A stretch of DNA of 64,000 nucleotides from Candidatus Thorarchaeota archaeon (GTDB lineage Archaea > Asgardarchaeota > Thorarchaeia > Thorarchaeales > Thorarchaeaceae). The DNA is taken from positions 1-64,000 of the forward strand of contig JACAEL010000012.1 in NCBI GenBank assembly GCA_013388835.1. Direction: 5' to 3'. Both the position numbers and the translations under genes were made by a program. This document shows, in pieces, positions 44,403 to 53,524 of this stretch. Position 1 is the stretch's first letter. Each line of letters begins with the position of its first letter. The notes below the pieces were generated by a model. It made no database searches. It saw only the letters and a program-made list of their open reading frames with translations, and was not told the DNA's origin.

Positions 44403-45347
44403 TCATGGCTTAAGAACTGACCACTTCACTGTGTCGATGACTGAGGTTGACTGCCGGGGTTGACTAACGCCATACACAGACTCTACGAAGGGACCAGTCG
44501 TACTTGATGCGTCACGGGAATCTCGCCTCTGTAGGCGGAAGTACAGCAGGGATATGGTCAGCAAGTACGACACGTAAGTCACTACCTCGAGCGCAGATGG
44601 ATTCCCATTGTAGCCGAAGAGGGCCTTTAGGAAGAGCCCAATCATGCCATTTTCATGTAGTGGGTGATAGCTGCCGTCCGGCAGTGCTGGCGGATTGATG
44701 TCCCATATCTCGACAGGCCCAATCAATAGCAGACCAGCCTCCTGTAGCTCGTGGACCCCATAGGCAATCATACCTGAAGCAAACAGGACCAGAAACAGCG
44801 AGGTCCACCTGAAGAAGGCCTGTATGTCTATTCGCAATGAGCCATGGTACAGACCAATCCCAACTGCTCCAGCAACCGTGAGCCCGATTGCAGAGCCACT
44901 TACCGCTTGCAGAGGGTCTTGAATGAGCAATGCCATTATGAATAGCACAAGTTCGACACCTTCTCTGAATACAAGTGTGAATGCCAGAAGAGTGAGCCCA
45001 ATCACATTCCGACGGCTCACCTGCACTCCCAGAGACCTCTGAATCTCAAACGACATCCTGGGACCAGACAACCACATCCACGCTATCATCGTGGTGAGAA
45101 GTATAGCGGCGACGAGTAGCGCGAGTCCCTCAAATATGTTCAGAGATAGTCCCTCAAGGGATCCCCAGACGAACACAAGAACAAGAGCAACTCCGAGACT
45201 CGATAGTACTGCAGTGCCTGTACCAAGAAACACGTATCGGGCAAGATCAAGCTTTCCAGTTCTCCGTAGATACGAGAACATGATGGCCAGAATCAGGGCC
45301 GCCTCAATGCCCTCTCGAACGGAGATTATTGCCGGACCAATGAACAA
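44403..45347 (-). CDS. FTR1-family iron permease
   Basis: A 314-residue membrane protein with seven spans. Two REGxE motifs, REGIEA near residue 11 and REGVEL near residue 128, are the iron-binding signature of the FTR1/EfeU family, which takes up iron. No partner ferroxidase (EfeO/EfeB) is nearby. The start is TTG 45347 with GGAGGT at 45356-45361, 8 nt upstream. The gap 44174-44402 before the neighbouring gene holds no gene. Confidence 0.9.
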   Translation of the reverse strand: MFIGPAIISVREGIEAALILAIMFSYLRRTGKLDLARYVFLGTGTAVLSSLGVALVLVFVWGSLEGLSLNIFEGLALLVAAILLTTMIAWMWLSGPRMSFEIQRSLGVQVSRRNVIGLTLLAFTLVFREGVELVLFIMALLIQDPLQAVSGSAIGLTVAGAVGIGLYHGSLRIDIQAFFRWTSLFLVLFASGMIAYGVHELQEAGLLLIGPVEIWDINPPALPDGSYHPLHENGMIGLFLKALFGYNGNPSALEVVTYVSYLLTISLLYFRLQRRDSRDASSTTGPFVESVYGVSQPRQSTSVIDTVKWSVLKP

Positions 45348-45573
45348 GCTGATCTACCTCCATCATTCTCATACTGTCATGCACTATGGTTAACTCCATT
45401 TGGCCTAATAACGCTGCAGATATGGCAACCTGCTTACTGCCGGGCGCGGTCCTCAGAGCAGATGCTTAGTTCATCACTGGGTGCACAGAGGGGACGGCTC
45501 TAGTACCGCTCCAAGTGACCGGGACGCCCTGAAGAGACCATGAGAGGCTCAACGGATAGCTGAACACAGTCTG

Positions 45574-45591
45574 ACTCGATTCCAATCGAGT
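45574..45591. repeat. Inverted repeat downstream of the lone mvhD gene
   Basis: ACTCGAT at 45574-45580 pairs with ATCGAGT at 45585-45591 around the loop TCCA, a 7-bp perfect hairpin 38 bp past the mvhD stop. No T-run follows on either strand, so whether it terminates transcription is unclear. Confidence 0.45.
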
Positions 45592-45628
45592 GAGTCTTCG
45601 AGATAGGCGACCTGCCAGCGTATCAGCA

Positions 45629-46039
45629 TCAGAGCCGGATTGGGTTGGGTCCGATCTTTCGGATCTCTGCAGCAAACTTGGTGACTTCAGATGCGAACTT
45701 GTCCCCTTCGGCTGCGGAAACGAAGACCATCTTCACTCGGTCCTCGTTCATCCCAAGTTGTCCAATGAGTTTTCGTGCAAACCTTACTCGACGTTCTGCA
45801 CCCAGGTTCCCCGTCTTGTATGCACAGTCGCCCGGGTGGCAACCTACGACCAGGACCCCGTCTGCCCCCTCTTGCAACGCCTTCAGGATGAAGTTGATGT
45901 CTAGACGAGCGGTGCAAGGCATGCGTATTATCCGGCTACTCACATCGTACTGCAGTTTCATTGTGCCAGCTAGATCGGAGGCAGCGTACATACATTGCAT
46001 GCAGCCCAGTACTATGATGTTCATATCCTTAGGGGGCAT
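45629..46039 (-). CDS. mvhD: MvhD-like hydrogenase/Hdr delta subunit
   Basis: A [2Fe-2S] electron carrier that links heterodisulfide reductase (HdrA) to its donor. Of about 136 residues, motifs are LGCMQCMYAASD, MPCTARLDINF and GCHPGDCAYKTGN, matching MvhD cysteines. I start at ATG 46039 (MPPKDMNI) because AAGGAA lies just upstream and a TATA box at 46086-46095 places the transcript start near 46065. A second MvhD is fused to HdrA at 55792, so this stand-alone copy may serve another complex. Confidence 0.88.
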   Translation of the reverse strand: MPPKDMNIIVLGCMQCMYAASDLAGTMKLQYDVSSRIIRMPCTARLDINFILKALQEGADGVLVVGCHPGDCAYKTGNLGAERRVRFARKLIGQLGMNEDRVKMVFVSAAEGDKFASEVTKFAAEIRKIGPNPIRL

Positions 46040-46071
46040 TTCCTTCGTTACCTCGTTCTCAAACGGGAGTG

Positions 46072-46551
46072 TCAGGTCGGATAGGTCGATATATCCTTTG
46101 GGAAAGTGGAACGGGCCATGAAACCAATGTCGCGTACTGCAAGAGCTGCTGAGGACTTGAACACTTCTATGCTGCTCAACCACGGCTTCAGTTCATCAGG
46201 ATTCGCTTCGTGAATGGCCCAGTTGACATCCTCTTGTACAAGAGACATGAGTACAGATGTGCATAGTTGGTGTTCAGCGACATGATAAGTCGAGATAACA
46301 ACATGGTCACTCATGTGATGGTATCCGGAGTGACTGAGGACAATCCGGCAGACTGGTCTTCTTGCGTTCCGAGCATGTATTGAAGAGTGTCTATCCCCGT
46401 CGTCCCATGTCCTATGCATCCGAGGATGAGTGCCCGATGAAACGTAGCACAGGACACACATAGCGGATGCAATCCTAGCGTGTAATGACATCGACACGAG
46501 CAAGTTGGCAATGTATGCGCGGCCATTGGATGCCGAGATGAGCATGATCAT
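46072..46551 (-). CDS. Hypothetical 159-codon frame with strong ribosome site
   Basis: An uninterrupted frame from ATG 46551, preceded by AGGAGGAGG only a few bases upstream, one of the strongest ribosome sites in the window. The first about 40 residues and the last about 80 look protein-like (NWAIHEANPDELKPWL), but the middle is His/Arg-rich and implausible, while another frame there reads ALILGCIGHGTTGIDTLQYML. This pattern suggests two compensating frameshifts, or a coupled pair of small genes (46526-46311 and 46314-46072, joined by ATGA). Function unknown. Confidence 0.35.
   Translation of the reverse strand: MIMLISASNGRAYIANLLVSMSLHARIASAMCVLCYVSSGTHPRMHRTWDDGDRHSSIHARNARRPVCRIVLSHSGYHHMSDHVVISTYHVAEHQLCTSVLMSLVQEDVNWAIHEANPDELKPWLSSIEVFKSSAALAVRDIGFMARSTFPKDISTYPT
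46086..46095 (-). promoter_or_regulatory. TATA box for mvhD
   Basis: GGATATATCG on the minus strand, about 26 bp before the inferred transcript start and 50 bp before ATG 46039. It lies inside the end of the reading frame at 46072-46551. Confidence 0.55.
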
Positions 46552-46789
46552 CGCCTCCTCCTAGTCAGACCAGTGACATCGTGGGGGGATGAGCCTGTGG
46601 GCAAGCGGTCCTACTCCAGCCCGTAGAATAGACGGAGAGAGAGATAGTAGTATGGACGGAGGGCAATCTCCGCGTGGCAGTAGAGTCCGTCAAGGTCTAC
46701 TGGTATGCTGCCTGTGCAGCACTCGAGCGGTCCGAGATAGGTTGTTGTGTCAACAGCCAATACCAAGAGTAGTCCGCTCCAATCATCAT

Positions 46790-46806
46790 GCTCGGAAACT
46801 CCGAGC
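46790..46806 (+). promoter_or_regulatory. Inverted repeat upstream of the luciferase-like gene
   Basis: GCTCGGA-AAC-TCCGAGC, a 7-bp perfect inverted repeat just before a weak TATA-like ccaataatg (46811-46819). Position and symmetry suggest an operator. It resembles the repeat in the hdr promoter at 60686-60703. Confidence 0.45.
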
Positions 46807-46842
46807 GACACCAATAATGCTAGCCAGACGGACCATTTGTCC

Positions 46843-47694
46843 ATGAGACTGAAGTATGGGATAGACATGCCAATCCCACCTGTAGAGGGCAGAGTGGACG
46901 CTCGGAAGGTTGTGGACTGGATGGTGTTGGCTGAGGAGGCGGGATGGGACGGTTTTTCAGTCTGGGACCATCTGGTACTTGACTTTGGAGGGCCCCTTGA
47001 AACATACGACCCGTGGATTATCAGGTCTGCTGCAGCCGCGGTCACGAAGAGAATCAGGATTGTCGCCAACGTCACCCCTCTGCCTCGTAGACGACCTTGG
47101 AAGGTGGCCCGGGAAGCGGTCACGCTGGACCATCTGTCACAAGGACGCTTCACTTTGGGCGTCGGTCTCGGTAATCCTCCTTCCGAGTATGAGGCATTTG
47201 GGGAGGTCTCTGACGCCCGGGTGCGCGCAAAGAAGCTTGATGAGAGTCTGGACATAATAACAGGCCTCTGGAAAGGAGAGGCCTTCTCTTACGAAGGAGA
47301 GCATTTCAGGTTGAAAGATGTGACGTTTGTTCCTCGTCCGATTCAACAACCAAGGATACCAATATGGGTTGGGGGTATGTGGCCTAATAGGGCCCCCTTC
47401 ATCCGAGCAGCAAAATACGATGGTGTCGTGCCCGGAAGAAACTGGCCCGATGTGCTGACACCTTCAGATCTGAAGACAATCCTCGAACTGATTGAGGCTC
47501 GCAGAACCACTCTCAGTGGCTTTGATGTTGCGGTGGGGGGGATTACTTCGGGAGAGAATAGAGGACGGGACGAGAACACTCTGAGCCCTTGGATAGAGGC
47601 GGGAGCGACTTGGTGGTTCGAGGAGATCAATGCAGTCCGCGACAAGACTGAGGAACTGGAGGAGAGAATACGACATGGCCCTCCTGATGTCTGA
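46843..47694 (+). CDS. Luciferase-like (LLM) flavin/F420-dependent oxidoreductase
   Basis: A TIM-barrel oxidoreductase of 283 aa. Family marks are LAEEAGWDGFSVWDHL, PRRRPWKVAREAVTLDHLSQGRFTLGVGLG (the LLM core), and RPIQQPRIPIWVGG. In archaea such proteins usually use F420 or FMN; the substrate is unknown. ATG 46843 (MRLKYGID) is preferred over upstream in-frame starts because it fits the family N-terminus and lies about 27 bp after the TATA-like box, implying a leaderless mRNA. Confidence 0.85.
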   Translation: MRLKYGIDMPIPPVEGRVDARKVVDWMVLAEEAGWDGFSVWDHLVLDFGGPLETYDPWIIRSAAAAVTKRIRIVANVTPLPRRRPWKVAREAVTLDHLSQGRFTLGVGLGNPPSEYEAFGEVSDARVRAKKLDESLDIITGLWKGEAFSYEGEHFRLKDVTFVPRPIQQPRIPIWVGGMWPNRAPFIRAAKYDGVVPGRNWPDVLTPSDLKTILELIEARRTTLSGFDVAVGGITSGENRGRDENTLSPWIEAGATWWFEEINAVRDKTEELEERIRHGPPDV

Positions 47695-48044
47695 CCCGGA
47701 AGCCGTATTGCACTATGGGCTCAGATGGAGTGCCGGCGCAGTCATGCAGCAGCCAACCTCGGAACCATGATCAGGAAGACTGCAGTCGCAGTCCGGTCTT
47801 CTGCTGGGCCGTCAAGTGATGAAGCGCGGTTCGGAGTCGGTCTTCGCTTACCTCGCCGTATCGTCGACTGCACCGAGATTTTAACGGGATGACTTGAAAC
47901 CAAGATTGAGCTACCAGCTAGGAGCAGATATCTGAGGTCGCCTTGGACTTCATTGGGATGTAGTATACCGATTCCGACTGCACTTCTCGTCTAATCCGAG
48001 TAGTACACTCATATATCGGCCTTGAAGTGAGTGATTGAACGCTC
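47695..48044. other. Intergenic region with promoter for the DUF3795 gene
   Basis: No gene is supported. A TATA box tcatatatcgg at 48009-48019 lies about 30 bp before ATG 48045, implying a nearly leaderless mRNA. An imperfect hairpin (GAAGACTGCAG.../...GTCTTC) near 47773-47800 could end the luciferase-like transcript. Confidence 0.45.
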
Positions 48045-48509
48045 ATGACTGAAGACACAAGTGAGATTGCCTATTGTGGTATCTATTGCGCAGAGTGTCC
48101 GTCCAAGACGGGAGTCATTGCGGACCTTGCAAGAGACCTGCGGAAGGCTCTGAGGGACTACCGCTATGACAGGATTGCCGAGTCAGTCAAATCAATCCCG
48201 TTCTTTGAGTCGTTCAAGCACTACTCCGAGGCCTACGAGTTCCTAGGTGGTCTGGTCAAGATGCGGTGCAAGAACGGTTGCAAGGGGGGAGGCGGACCAC
48301 CATTCTGTAAGATGCGGAAGTGCTGCATCGAGAAGGAAATCTCTGGTTGCTGGGAGTGCGAGGACTCCCAGACATGTGACAAGCTGGACTTCCTGAAGCC
48401 ATCACACGGTGACGCTCACAGGAAGAACCTCAGAACACTACGGAGAAGCGGAGTGAGCGCATTTCTGGAGGGACCAAGACACTGGTACGTGAAGTCCAAG
48501 GATGAGTGA
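48045..48509 (+). CDS. DUF3795 cysteine-rich protein
   Basis: 154 residues that open with the family motif IAYCGIYCAECPSKTG, then CKNGCKGGGGPPFC, KMRKCC and CWECEDSQTC in the second half. About thirteen cysteines could bind zinc or an iron-sulfur cluster. DUF3795 proteins are common in anaerobes and uncharacterised. It has its own TATA box and is convergent with the DUF438 gene. Confidence 0.85.
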   Translation: MTEDTSEIAYCGIYCAECPSKTGVIADLARDLRKALRDYRYDRIAESVKSIPFFESFKHYSEAYEFLGGLVKMRCKNGCKGGGGPPFCKMRKCCIEKEISGCWECEDSQTCDKLDFLKPSHGDAHRKNLRTLRRSGVSAFLEGPRHWYVKSKDE

Positions 48510-48547
48510 CAACGACCGCACTCACTGCTTCACGTACCAAGACGGAC

Positions 48548-49759
48548 CTATGTCGGCACGTCATCCAAGAGACGCTTTTCGCCCTCAATCTTCTTGATTG
48601 GAGCGATGTCCTGTGATACTTCAAGGCAACCGAGGTACTTGCCCGCCTTATCACGAACCGCAAAGTACCGGATGTGGATGAACCGCTCCTGAAGATGAAT
48701 CCAGAACTCGGCAACATTCCTCTTCCCCTCTCGGAAGTCTTGCAGTATCCTGTTGACCACATGTACGCTCTTCTGAGGATGACAGGCCTGGACGCTACGT
48801 CCAATCACTGCTCTCGAACGCACGAATACTCGTTCCGGGGACTCGCTGAAGTATCGGACTTTGTCTTCATGGTCTACGAACGTGATGTCCACGGGCAACG
48901 TGTTGAGCATGGCTTGAAGAACCTGGACCGGCAGACTCCCGCTCTCAAAGACCACTGTGCCCTCGGAGACTGCAGCCATTGCGTCACCCGGTCTGGCTGA
49001 CTGACCACGCTTGGGTGAGAAGAAGGAGTAGCCGACATCCTCGAACTCTCTGCTGACCAGAGTCCACTCTTCTGCGGTGAACAGCTTCAGAGAGGTTGGA
49101 AAGAGGATGTTGTTCTCCTTGTAGAAGTGACTATTGAGGAGGTCATACAGTGCGGAGGCAGCAGCGGACATGGACCCGGCCCGGGCAGGTATTTCTGCAT
49201 CAACCTCTGGTACGGTCTCATAGAGAGACTTCTCGGTCGCTCGGATCTGGTCGTGTTCCATCCACATCACCTTGGGAGGCTCTGTGATCCCATGTTTCTC
49301 CAGTAATGGAAAGAGGACATTCTCCTCACGCAGGTAGTGGGAAGCAGACTCCTTGAAGTGCCGAATCAGTAGACGAATCCTCGCGGTAATCTCAGCGCTA
49401 GGCTTCAGGTCACCATTGCTGATAGCTCCGGTCAGCGACTTCAGGTCCGCAGCGGCGCCCAGCAGAATGCTGTGTTCATCCATGAGCGTCCGAATCGGGT
49501 GGCCCTCAGGTGCGACTTGCCGCTGACTGTCCAGTGACTGGCGTAGCACAGAGAGGTGTACCTCACACAGTCGCTGGACCTCCTCTCTCGGCATCCCGTC
49601 TCGAATCAGCTCCTCTTCGGCCTGTGCAACCTCCACTGCGCTGACTCCTCTAATCACCTCGGCGAACTGCTTCTTGACCTCGTCCGGATGCGCACCTTCA
49701 TGCAGTCTCATTATGACCTTCTTGATCTCAGTCTTCTTGTCTGGTGTCATGTCAATCAC
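48548..49759 (-). CDS. DUF438-hemerythrin-PAS sensor-like protein
   Basis: 403 residues in three parts: an N-terminal DUF438 domain (KKVIMRLHEGAHPDEVKKQF), a hemerythrin-like HHE domain (HPIRTLMDEHSILL, HYLREENVLFPLLEKHG, WMEHDQIR, HFYKENNILFPT; His/Glu diiron ligands in order), and a C-terminal PAS domain (LPVDITFVDHEDKVRYFS, HPQKSVHVVNRIL). It probably senses oxygen, nitric oxide or iron. No output domain is attached. The start is GTG 49759 or ATG 49750; a TATA-like box lies at 49804-49813. Confidence 0.9.
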   Translation of the reverse strand: MIDMTPDKKTEIKKVIMRLHEGAHPDEVKKQFAEVIRGVSAVEVAQAEEELIRDGMPREEVQRLCEVHLSVLRQSLDSQRQVAPEGHPIRTLMDEHSILLGAAADLKSLTGAISNGDLKPSAEITARIRLLIRHFKESASHYLREENVLFPLLEKHGITEPPKVMWMEHDQIRATEKSLYETVPEVDAEIPARAGSMSAAASALYDLLNSHFYKENNILFPTSLKLFTAEEWTLVSREFEDVGYSFFSPKRGQSARPGDAMAAVSEGTVVFESGSLPVQVLQAMLNTLPVDITFVDHEDKVRYFSESPERVFVRSRAVIGRSVQACHPQKSVHVVNRILQDFREGKRNVAEFWIHLQERFIHIRYFAVRDKAGKYLGCLEVSQDIAPIKKIEGEKRLLDDVPT

Positions 49760-49847
49760 TCTACTTAACGTGCGTTAGCTACCGACCAGTGCCAACCAAT
49801 CGTACTAATTACCTTTTGGGAGCGTTCACTTGCGCCGTGCCTGTCAG

Positions 49848-50249
49848 TCAGGCCAGCTCCTCGTCATCGGCCTTCCAAGCGGGACTGACGATGCAGAGAA
49901 AGACAAGAGGGACCGTGTCGGTGTTCTCGATGAATTGTCTTGCGCCGGGAGGAATGTAGACACAGTCATTTGCTGTCACAGATGCGGTCTCTTCGTCGAT
50001 GTGCATGATTCCAGAGCCCCTGATGATGTAGTAGACCTCCGAAGAGGTCTTGATCCTGTGAGGGAATGTGGCCCTTCCGGGTTCCACTACCGCATGTGCA
50101 AGACTGTAGTCAAGGTGAAGAACAGCGCATTCATGTCGCGGATTGAGTAGCTCACGCAACTTGGTGTTGTCAATGGCCGTTATCTCTCGCTGTTCTGCGA
50201 AGCGCTTCAGCAGCAAGTCAGTTGTCTCCGTGGCTTGGCTGGACTGCAA
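49848..50249 (-). CDS. Cupin-domain protein
   Basis: 133 residues with the cupin motifs PHRIKTSSEVYYIIRGSGIMHID (His, Glu and Gly of motif 1) and IPPGARQFIENTD (motif 2, where the usual His is Gln). About 35 helical residues precede the barrel. Metal binding may be weakened by the Gln. It might bind a sugar or act as a small isomerase; not resolved. It lies 28 bp downstream of the glycosylase gene on the same strand. Confidence 0.85.
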   Translation of the reverse strand: MQSSQATETTDLLLKRFAEQREITAIDNTKLRELLNPRHECAVLHLDYSLAHAVVEPGRATFPHRIKTSSEVYYIIRGSGIMHIDEETASVTANDCVYIPPGARQFIENTDTVPLVFLCIVSPAWKADDEELA

Positions 50250-50277
50250 TAGACTGAGTAGACCATGCTTATGAGTC

Positions 50278-51093
50278 CTACTTCTGGCAGTTCGGACAGA
50301 TGTAGCTGGTTGTGCTCCCTATTCGTATCTCCTCAATGAGTGTGCCGCATGCGGGACAGGGCTTCCCGGTCCTGTAGCCAACCTGGAGATGCTCGGCATA
50401 CCTGCCGGGGTTCCCCCACACATCCTGTTCCCCGGGTCCGCCTCCGTATCTTACGCCTTCGCCAAGCACGAACCGAATTGCCCGGTGTAGTCGCGACACT
50501 TCCTCGTCGGTCAGTGTATATGCTGGCCGGTCAGGGCGAAGTCGAGCGTACCACAGTATGTCTTGAACGTATACATTGCCTATCCCTGCAATGAATCTCT
50601 GGTCAAGGAGGTAGGACTTGACACGCCCCCTCTTGCGCTTGAGCATCGTGGCAAGTCGTTCGACGGTAAAGGCGTCATCCAGCGGCTCCGGTCCGAGTTC
50701 GGAGATCTGCGGATGTTGACCTAGTTGTTCGGTCTTCATCGCATGCACATGACCAAACCACCAGAAGTGTATCCAGACTTGGCGTCCATCATCCAACCGG
50801 AACACAACCTTCTCGCGACGGGAGTCTGGCACATCCAGTTCCGCATGAACCCGGACCTCACCGCCCATTCCAAGGTTAATGGCCAACACGCGGTCGCCTC
50901 TCAAGTCACAGATCAACCACTTCCCACGTTGGTACACGTGTTCCACGCAGGTCCCTTCTATGAGGTGGCGGAATCGCTGAGGAGTGGTGTTGAGGACTCT
51001 TGGTTGGTTGACACTGACCTGTACGATGGTCCTGCCGACAAGCGCCTCATTCATACTCCGTGCCAAGATGAGGATGTCTGGAAGTTCGGGCAT
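50278..51093 (-). CDS. mutM: Formamidopyrimidine-DNA glycosylase (Fpg/MutM/Nei family)
   Basis: Removes oxidised purines such as 8-oxoguanine and nicks the abasic site. The N-terminus reads MPELPD, giving the catalytic Pro2 and Glu3; a conserved Lys follows in YQRGKWLIC. The helix-two-turn-helix has FIAGIGNVYVQDILW, and the C-terminal zinc finger is CPACG to CPNC. Asp replaces the usual Glu after PELP. 271 aa, normal length. This family is rare in archaea, so bacterial origin is plausible. Confidence 0.93.
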   Translation of the reverse strand: MPELPDILILARSMNEALVGRTIVQVSVNQPRVLNTTPQRFRHLIEGTCVEHVYQRGKWLICDLRGDRVLAINLGMGGEVRVHAELDVPDSRREKVVFRLDDGRQVWIHFWWFGHVHAMKTEQLGQHPQISELGPEPLDDAFTVERLATMLKRKRGRVKSYLLDQRFIAGIGNVYVQDILWYARLRPDRPAYTLTDEEVSRLHRAIRFVLGEGVRYGGGPGEQDVWGNPGRYAEHLQVGYRTGKPCPACGTLIEEIRIGSTTSYICPNCQK

Positions 51094-51142
51094 TCGACAC
51101 AGGGAAAGAAGTCAGGCACATTAGTCTCACCAATGGCGCAGT

Positions 51143-52156
51143 CTACTGCGGCTCCGCCTTCCTCGCTCGCCACATCCAGACTGCGGGTGCCAACAGCCCG
51201 ATGATGGCAAGATTGAGGATGGTGAAGCTGGTTATCCCGACCTGGACTATGTCACCCCAACCTGTTGCAGCAGCCAACAACCGATTGACATACGCACCAA
51301 CTCGACTCAGGATGACAAACAATACGAGTGTTATTGACACGATTGGGGTCACGTTCACTCTCTCCGCATTCTTCGCCACCGTCGTGGAGAGACCGTAGAC
51401 CATCAGGAGGAGCTGAAGGACCAGGTCTGCGATAGTGAATCGTGAATCGGTGATGTTGGTCAGACGAAAGGTGTAGTAAAGCCCTATGAGGAACAGAACG
51501 AGTGTCATCATGGTTGTCTGCTCGGGGCCCGTCCCCTTCTTGCGGAGGAGCACTGTGAAGATCGGTAGTATCACTATGCCAAGAGGAAACATGAGTAGCA
51601 CGATTTGCTGGCTGATGTCGAGTTGTCCCAGCCCTAGAAGCATGTAGACTCCGCCAAAGGTGAGGATAGCAAACAGCCAGAACAACAGAAACAACAACCA
51701 GTTTGGCTGATGTCTCGGTCCGAGCTTGTCATGAGTGCTCCGTCCGATGTTCCATCCCAACAGGACGGTGAAGTAGGCTGTGATTGTAGCATCACAGAAG
51801 GTCAGAGCAGCGCCGACAGGTGGTCCGACCAACGCGGACAGCGGGCCCAATACCATGAACAGCACCACTAGGACGACTGCAAGCAGAACCTGAAGCGTGG
51901 TGCGTCGCGGCCCTTCGAGAAACAGCAAGCGGGTGCTGGGAACGAGCGATATCACAACAAGCGAGACCATGAAGTATTGAAATGACACAACAACTGATAC
52001 TCCAACGCCCTCAATGGGGTCTGTGATGTTAGGGTCAAGTTCCCCGCGTATCGCAATCCATGCCGTGATGATGAAGATGGCAAGCAGTGATAGGACGAAG
52101 CTAAGGTTGTACCGGCGGTCGGTGATGAGTGTTTTCAGACCATTCACGAACAGCAT
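51143..52156 (-). CDS. Polytopic membrane protein, unknown function
   Basis: 337 residues with about nine hydrophobic segments, short loops and a positive C-terminus (WRARKAEPQ). No transporter signature is visible. The ATG at 52156 follows a short AGACT repeat and lies about 50 bp after a weak TATA-like box. It runs in the same direction as the glycosylase gene, 49 bp upstream of it. Family not recognised. Confidence 0.65.
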   Translation of the reverse strand: MLFVNGLKTLITDRRYNLSFVLSLLAIFIITAWIAIRGELDPNITDPIEGVGVSVVVSFQYFMVSLVVISLVPSTRLLFLEGPRRTTLQVLLAVVLVVLFMVLGPLSALVGPPVGAALTFCDATITAYFTVLLGWNIGRSTHDKLGPRHQPNWLLFLLFWLFAILTFGGVYMLLGLGQLDISQQIVLLMFPLGIVILPIFTVLLRKKGTGPEQTTMMTLVLFLIGLYYTFRLTNITDSRFTIADLVLQLLLMVYGLSTTVAKNAERVNVTPIVSITLVLFVILSRVGAYVNRLLAAATGWGDIVQVGITSFTILNLAIIGLLAPAVWMWRARKAEPQ

Positions 52157-52168
52157 TTGTGAGACCCC

Positions 52169-52187
52169 GTCTAGTCTAGTCTAGTCT
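52169..52187 (+). repeat. GTCTA microsatellite
   Basis: Three full GTCTA units plus GTCT, in the leader of the membrane-protein gene on the minus strand (read there as AGACT repeats). Confidence 0.8.
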
Positions 52188-52239
52188 GGACGCACTGACA
52201 TCACACCAATATGACTCTGATTTGGGCAGACTGTGGATG

Positions 52240-53445
52240 TCAGAAGTCAGGTGGCTTCTCGCTATACCACTTGGGAGTCTTCTCCATTGCAGGATGATAT
52301 CCGTCGAGTACATGCCTTCCAAGAATCAGCCGCTGGATCTCACTCGTCCCCTCGTATATCTGATACAGCTTGGCATCCCTGAAGAGTTTCTCCAAGGGAT
52401 ACTGGTCTATGTAGCCGTAACCACCATGAATCTGGACTGCCTCACTGGTAATCCACATGGCTGCATCAGTTGCATACGCCTTTGCTACGCTGGCTGGCAC
52501 AGTAGAGTCATCGGTGTTGTCAGCAGCCCATGCGGCCTTCAGGTACAGAGCGCGGGCAGCTTCAAGGCGGATGTACATGTCTGCAAGCTTGAACTGGATG
52601 ACCTCAAATGACCGCAGCTTGCTTCCAAAGGCCTCCCTCTTGTTCACGTAGTCCCGCGCATACTCCATTGCGGCCCGACCAAGACCAGTGGCAAAGGCTG
52701 CGATTGCAGGGCGGGTCTTCGCGAACGTCGACATCGCAATCGGGAATCCCATGCGCTCGGAGCCGAGCAGATTCTCCTCCGGGACTCTCGCATCCCGAAA
52801 CATGACCGAAGATGTCACAGAGGCACGGTGTCCCATCTTTTCCACAGGTCGACCCGTCTTCACCCCGGGGGTGTCAGCATCAACAATGAACGCGCATAAC
52901 GCCTTGTGTCGCTGACTCGGGTCAAGACTTGCAAACACCGTGAAGTAGTCCGCATGAGGCGCGTTTGTAATCCAGAACTTGCTTCCATTCAAGACATAGT
53001 GGCTGCCGTCCTTCTTCACCCGAGTCTGAATCCCTGCCACATCGCTCCCCATTCCCGGTTCAGAACACGCGAACGAAGCGAACTTCAGCTCCTCGGTCAG
53101 GGGTCGCAGGTACTTCTCCTTCTGCTCACTGTTTCCAGCAAGAAGGATTGGCTCAATGCCCAGACTATTGACGTAGATACTCGTAGTCATGCCAGCACAC
53201 CCGGCAGCCAGCTCCTCTACAACGATACACTGCTCCATGGTACCGAGTCCGGCACCCCCGTACTCTTTGGGAATGGCCAGATTCATCAGACCTTGTGCCC
53301 AGCATTCTCGTATGATGGGGAGCGGAAACTCGCCCGTCTTATCGTAGTAGTGGGCGAATGGAATCATGTATTGCTGCGCGAATTCTCTTGCCTTCTTCTG
53401 AAGCGCAAGCTGTTCATCGGTCAGAGTGAAGTCGATCACTGTCAT
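52240..53445 (-). CDS. Acyl-CoA dehydrogenase
   Basis: FAD enzyme for the first step of beta-oxidation or a related acyl-CoA oxidation. 401 aa. Motifs: FACSEPGMGSDVAGI, SKFWITNAPHAD (FAD/acyl binding), FGSKLRSFEVIQFKLADM, VQIHGGYGYIDQYPLEKLFRDAK, and IYEGTSEIQRL holding the catalytic Glu near residue 365. Start ATG 53445 is preferred; TATA-like GATATAGC (53484-53493) places the transcript start near 53463. It lies directly downstream of the hdr operon on the same strand; no etfAB is present. Confidence 0.93.
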   Translation of the reverse strand: MTVIDFTLTDEQLALQKKAREFAQQYMIPFAHYYDKTGEFPLPIIRECWAQGLMNLAIPKEYGGAGLGTMEQCIVVEELAAGCAGMTTSIYVNSLGIEPILLAGNSEQKEKYLRPLTEELKFASFACSEPGMGSDVAGIQTRVKKDGSHYVLNGSKFWITNAPHADYFTVFASLDPSQRHKALCAFIVDADTPGVKTGRPVEKMGHRASVTSSVMFRDARVPEENLLGSERMGFPIAMSTFAKTRPAIAAFATGLGRAAMEYARDYVNKREAFGSKLRSFEVIQFKLADMYIRLEAARALYLKAAWAADNTDDSTVPASVAKAYATDAAMWITSEAVQIHGGYGYIDQYPLEKLFRDAKLYQIYEGTSEIQRLILGRHVLDGYHPAMEKTPKWYSEKPPDF

Positions 53446-53524
53446 GCCTCGAGGAATCGGTAGAGAATACAGCACACTTCGACGCTATATCACCGTTGTG
53501 AGCTGGCAAGCACAACAGTTCCAA

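Noticed and set aside
48009-48045. Whether the short AT-rich run here is part of an origin of replication
   Set aside because: It is explained as a TATA box, and no repeated origin-recognition motifs or orc1/cdc6 gene are nearby.
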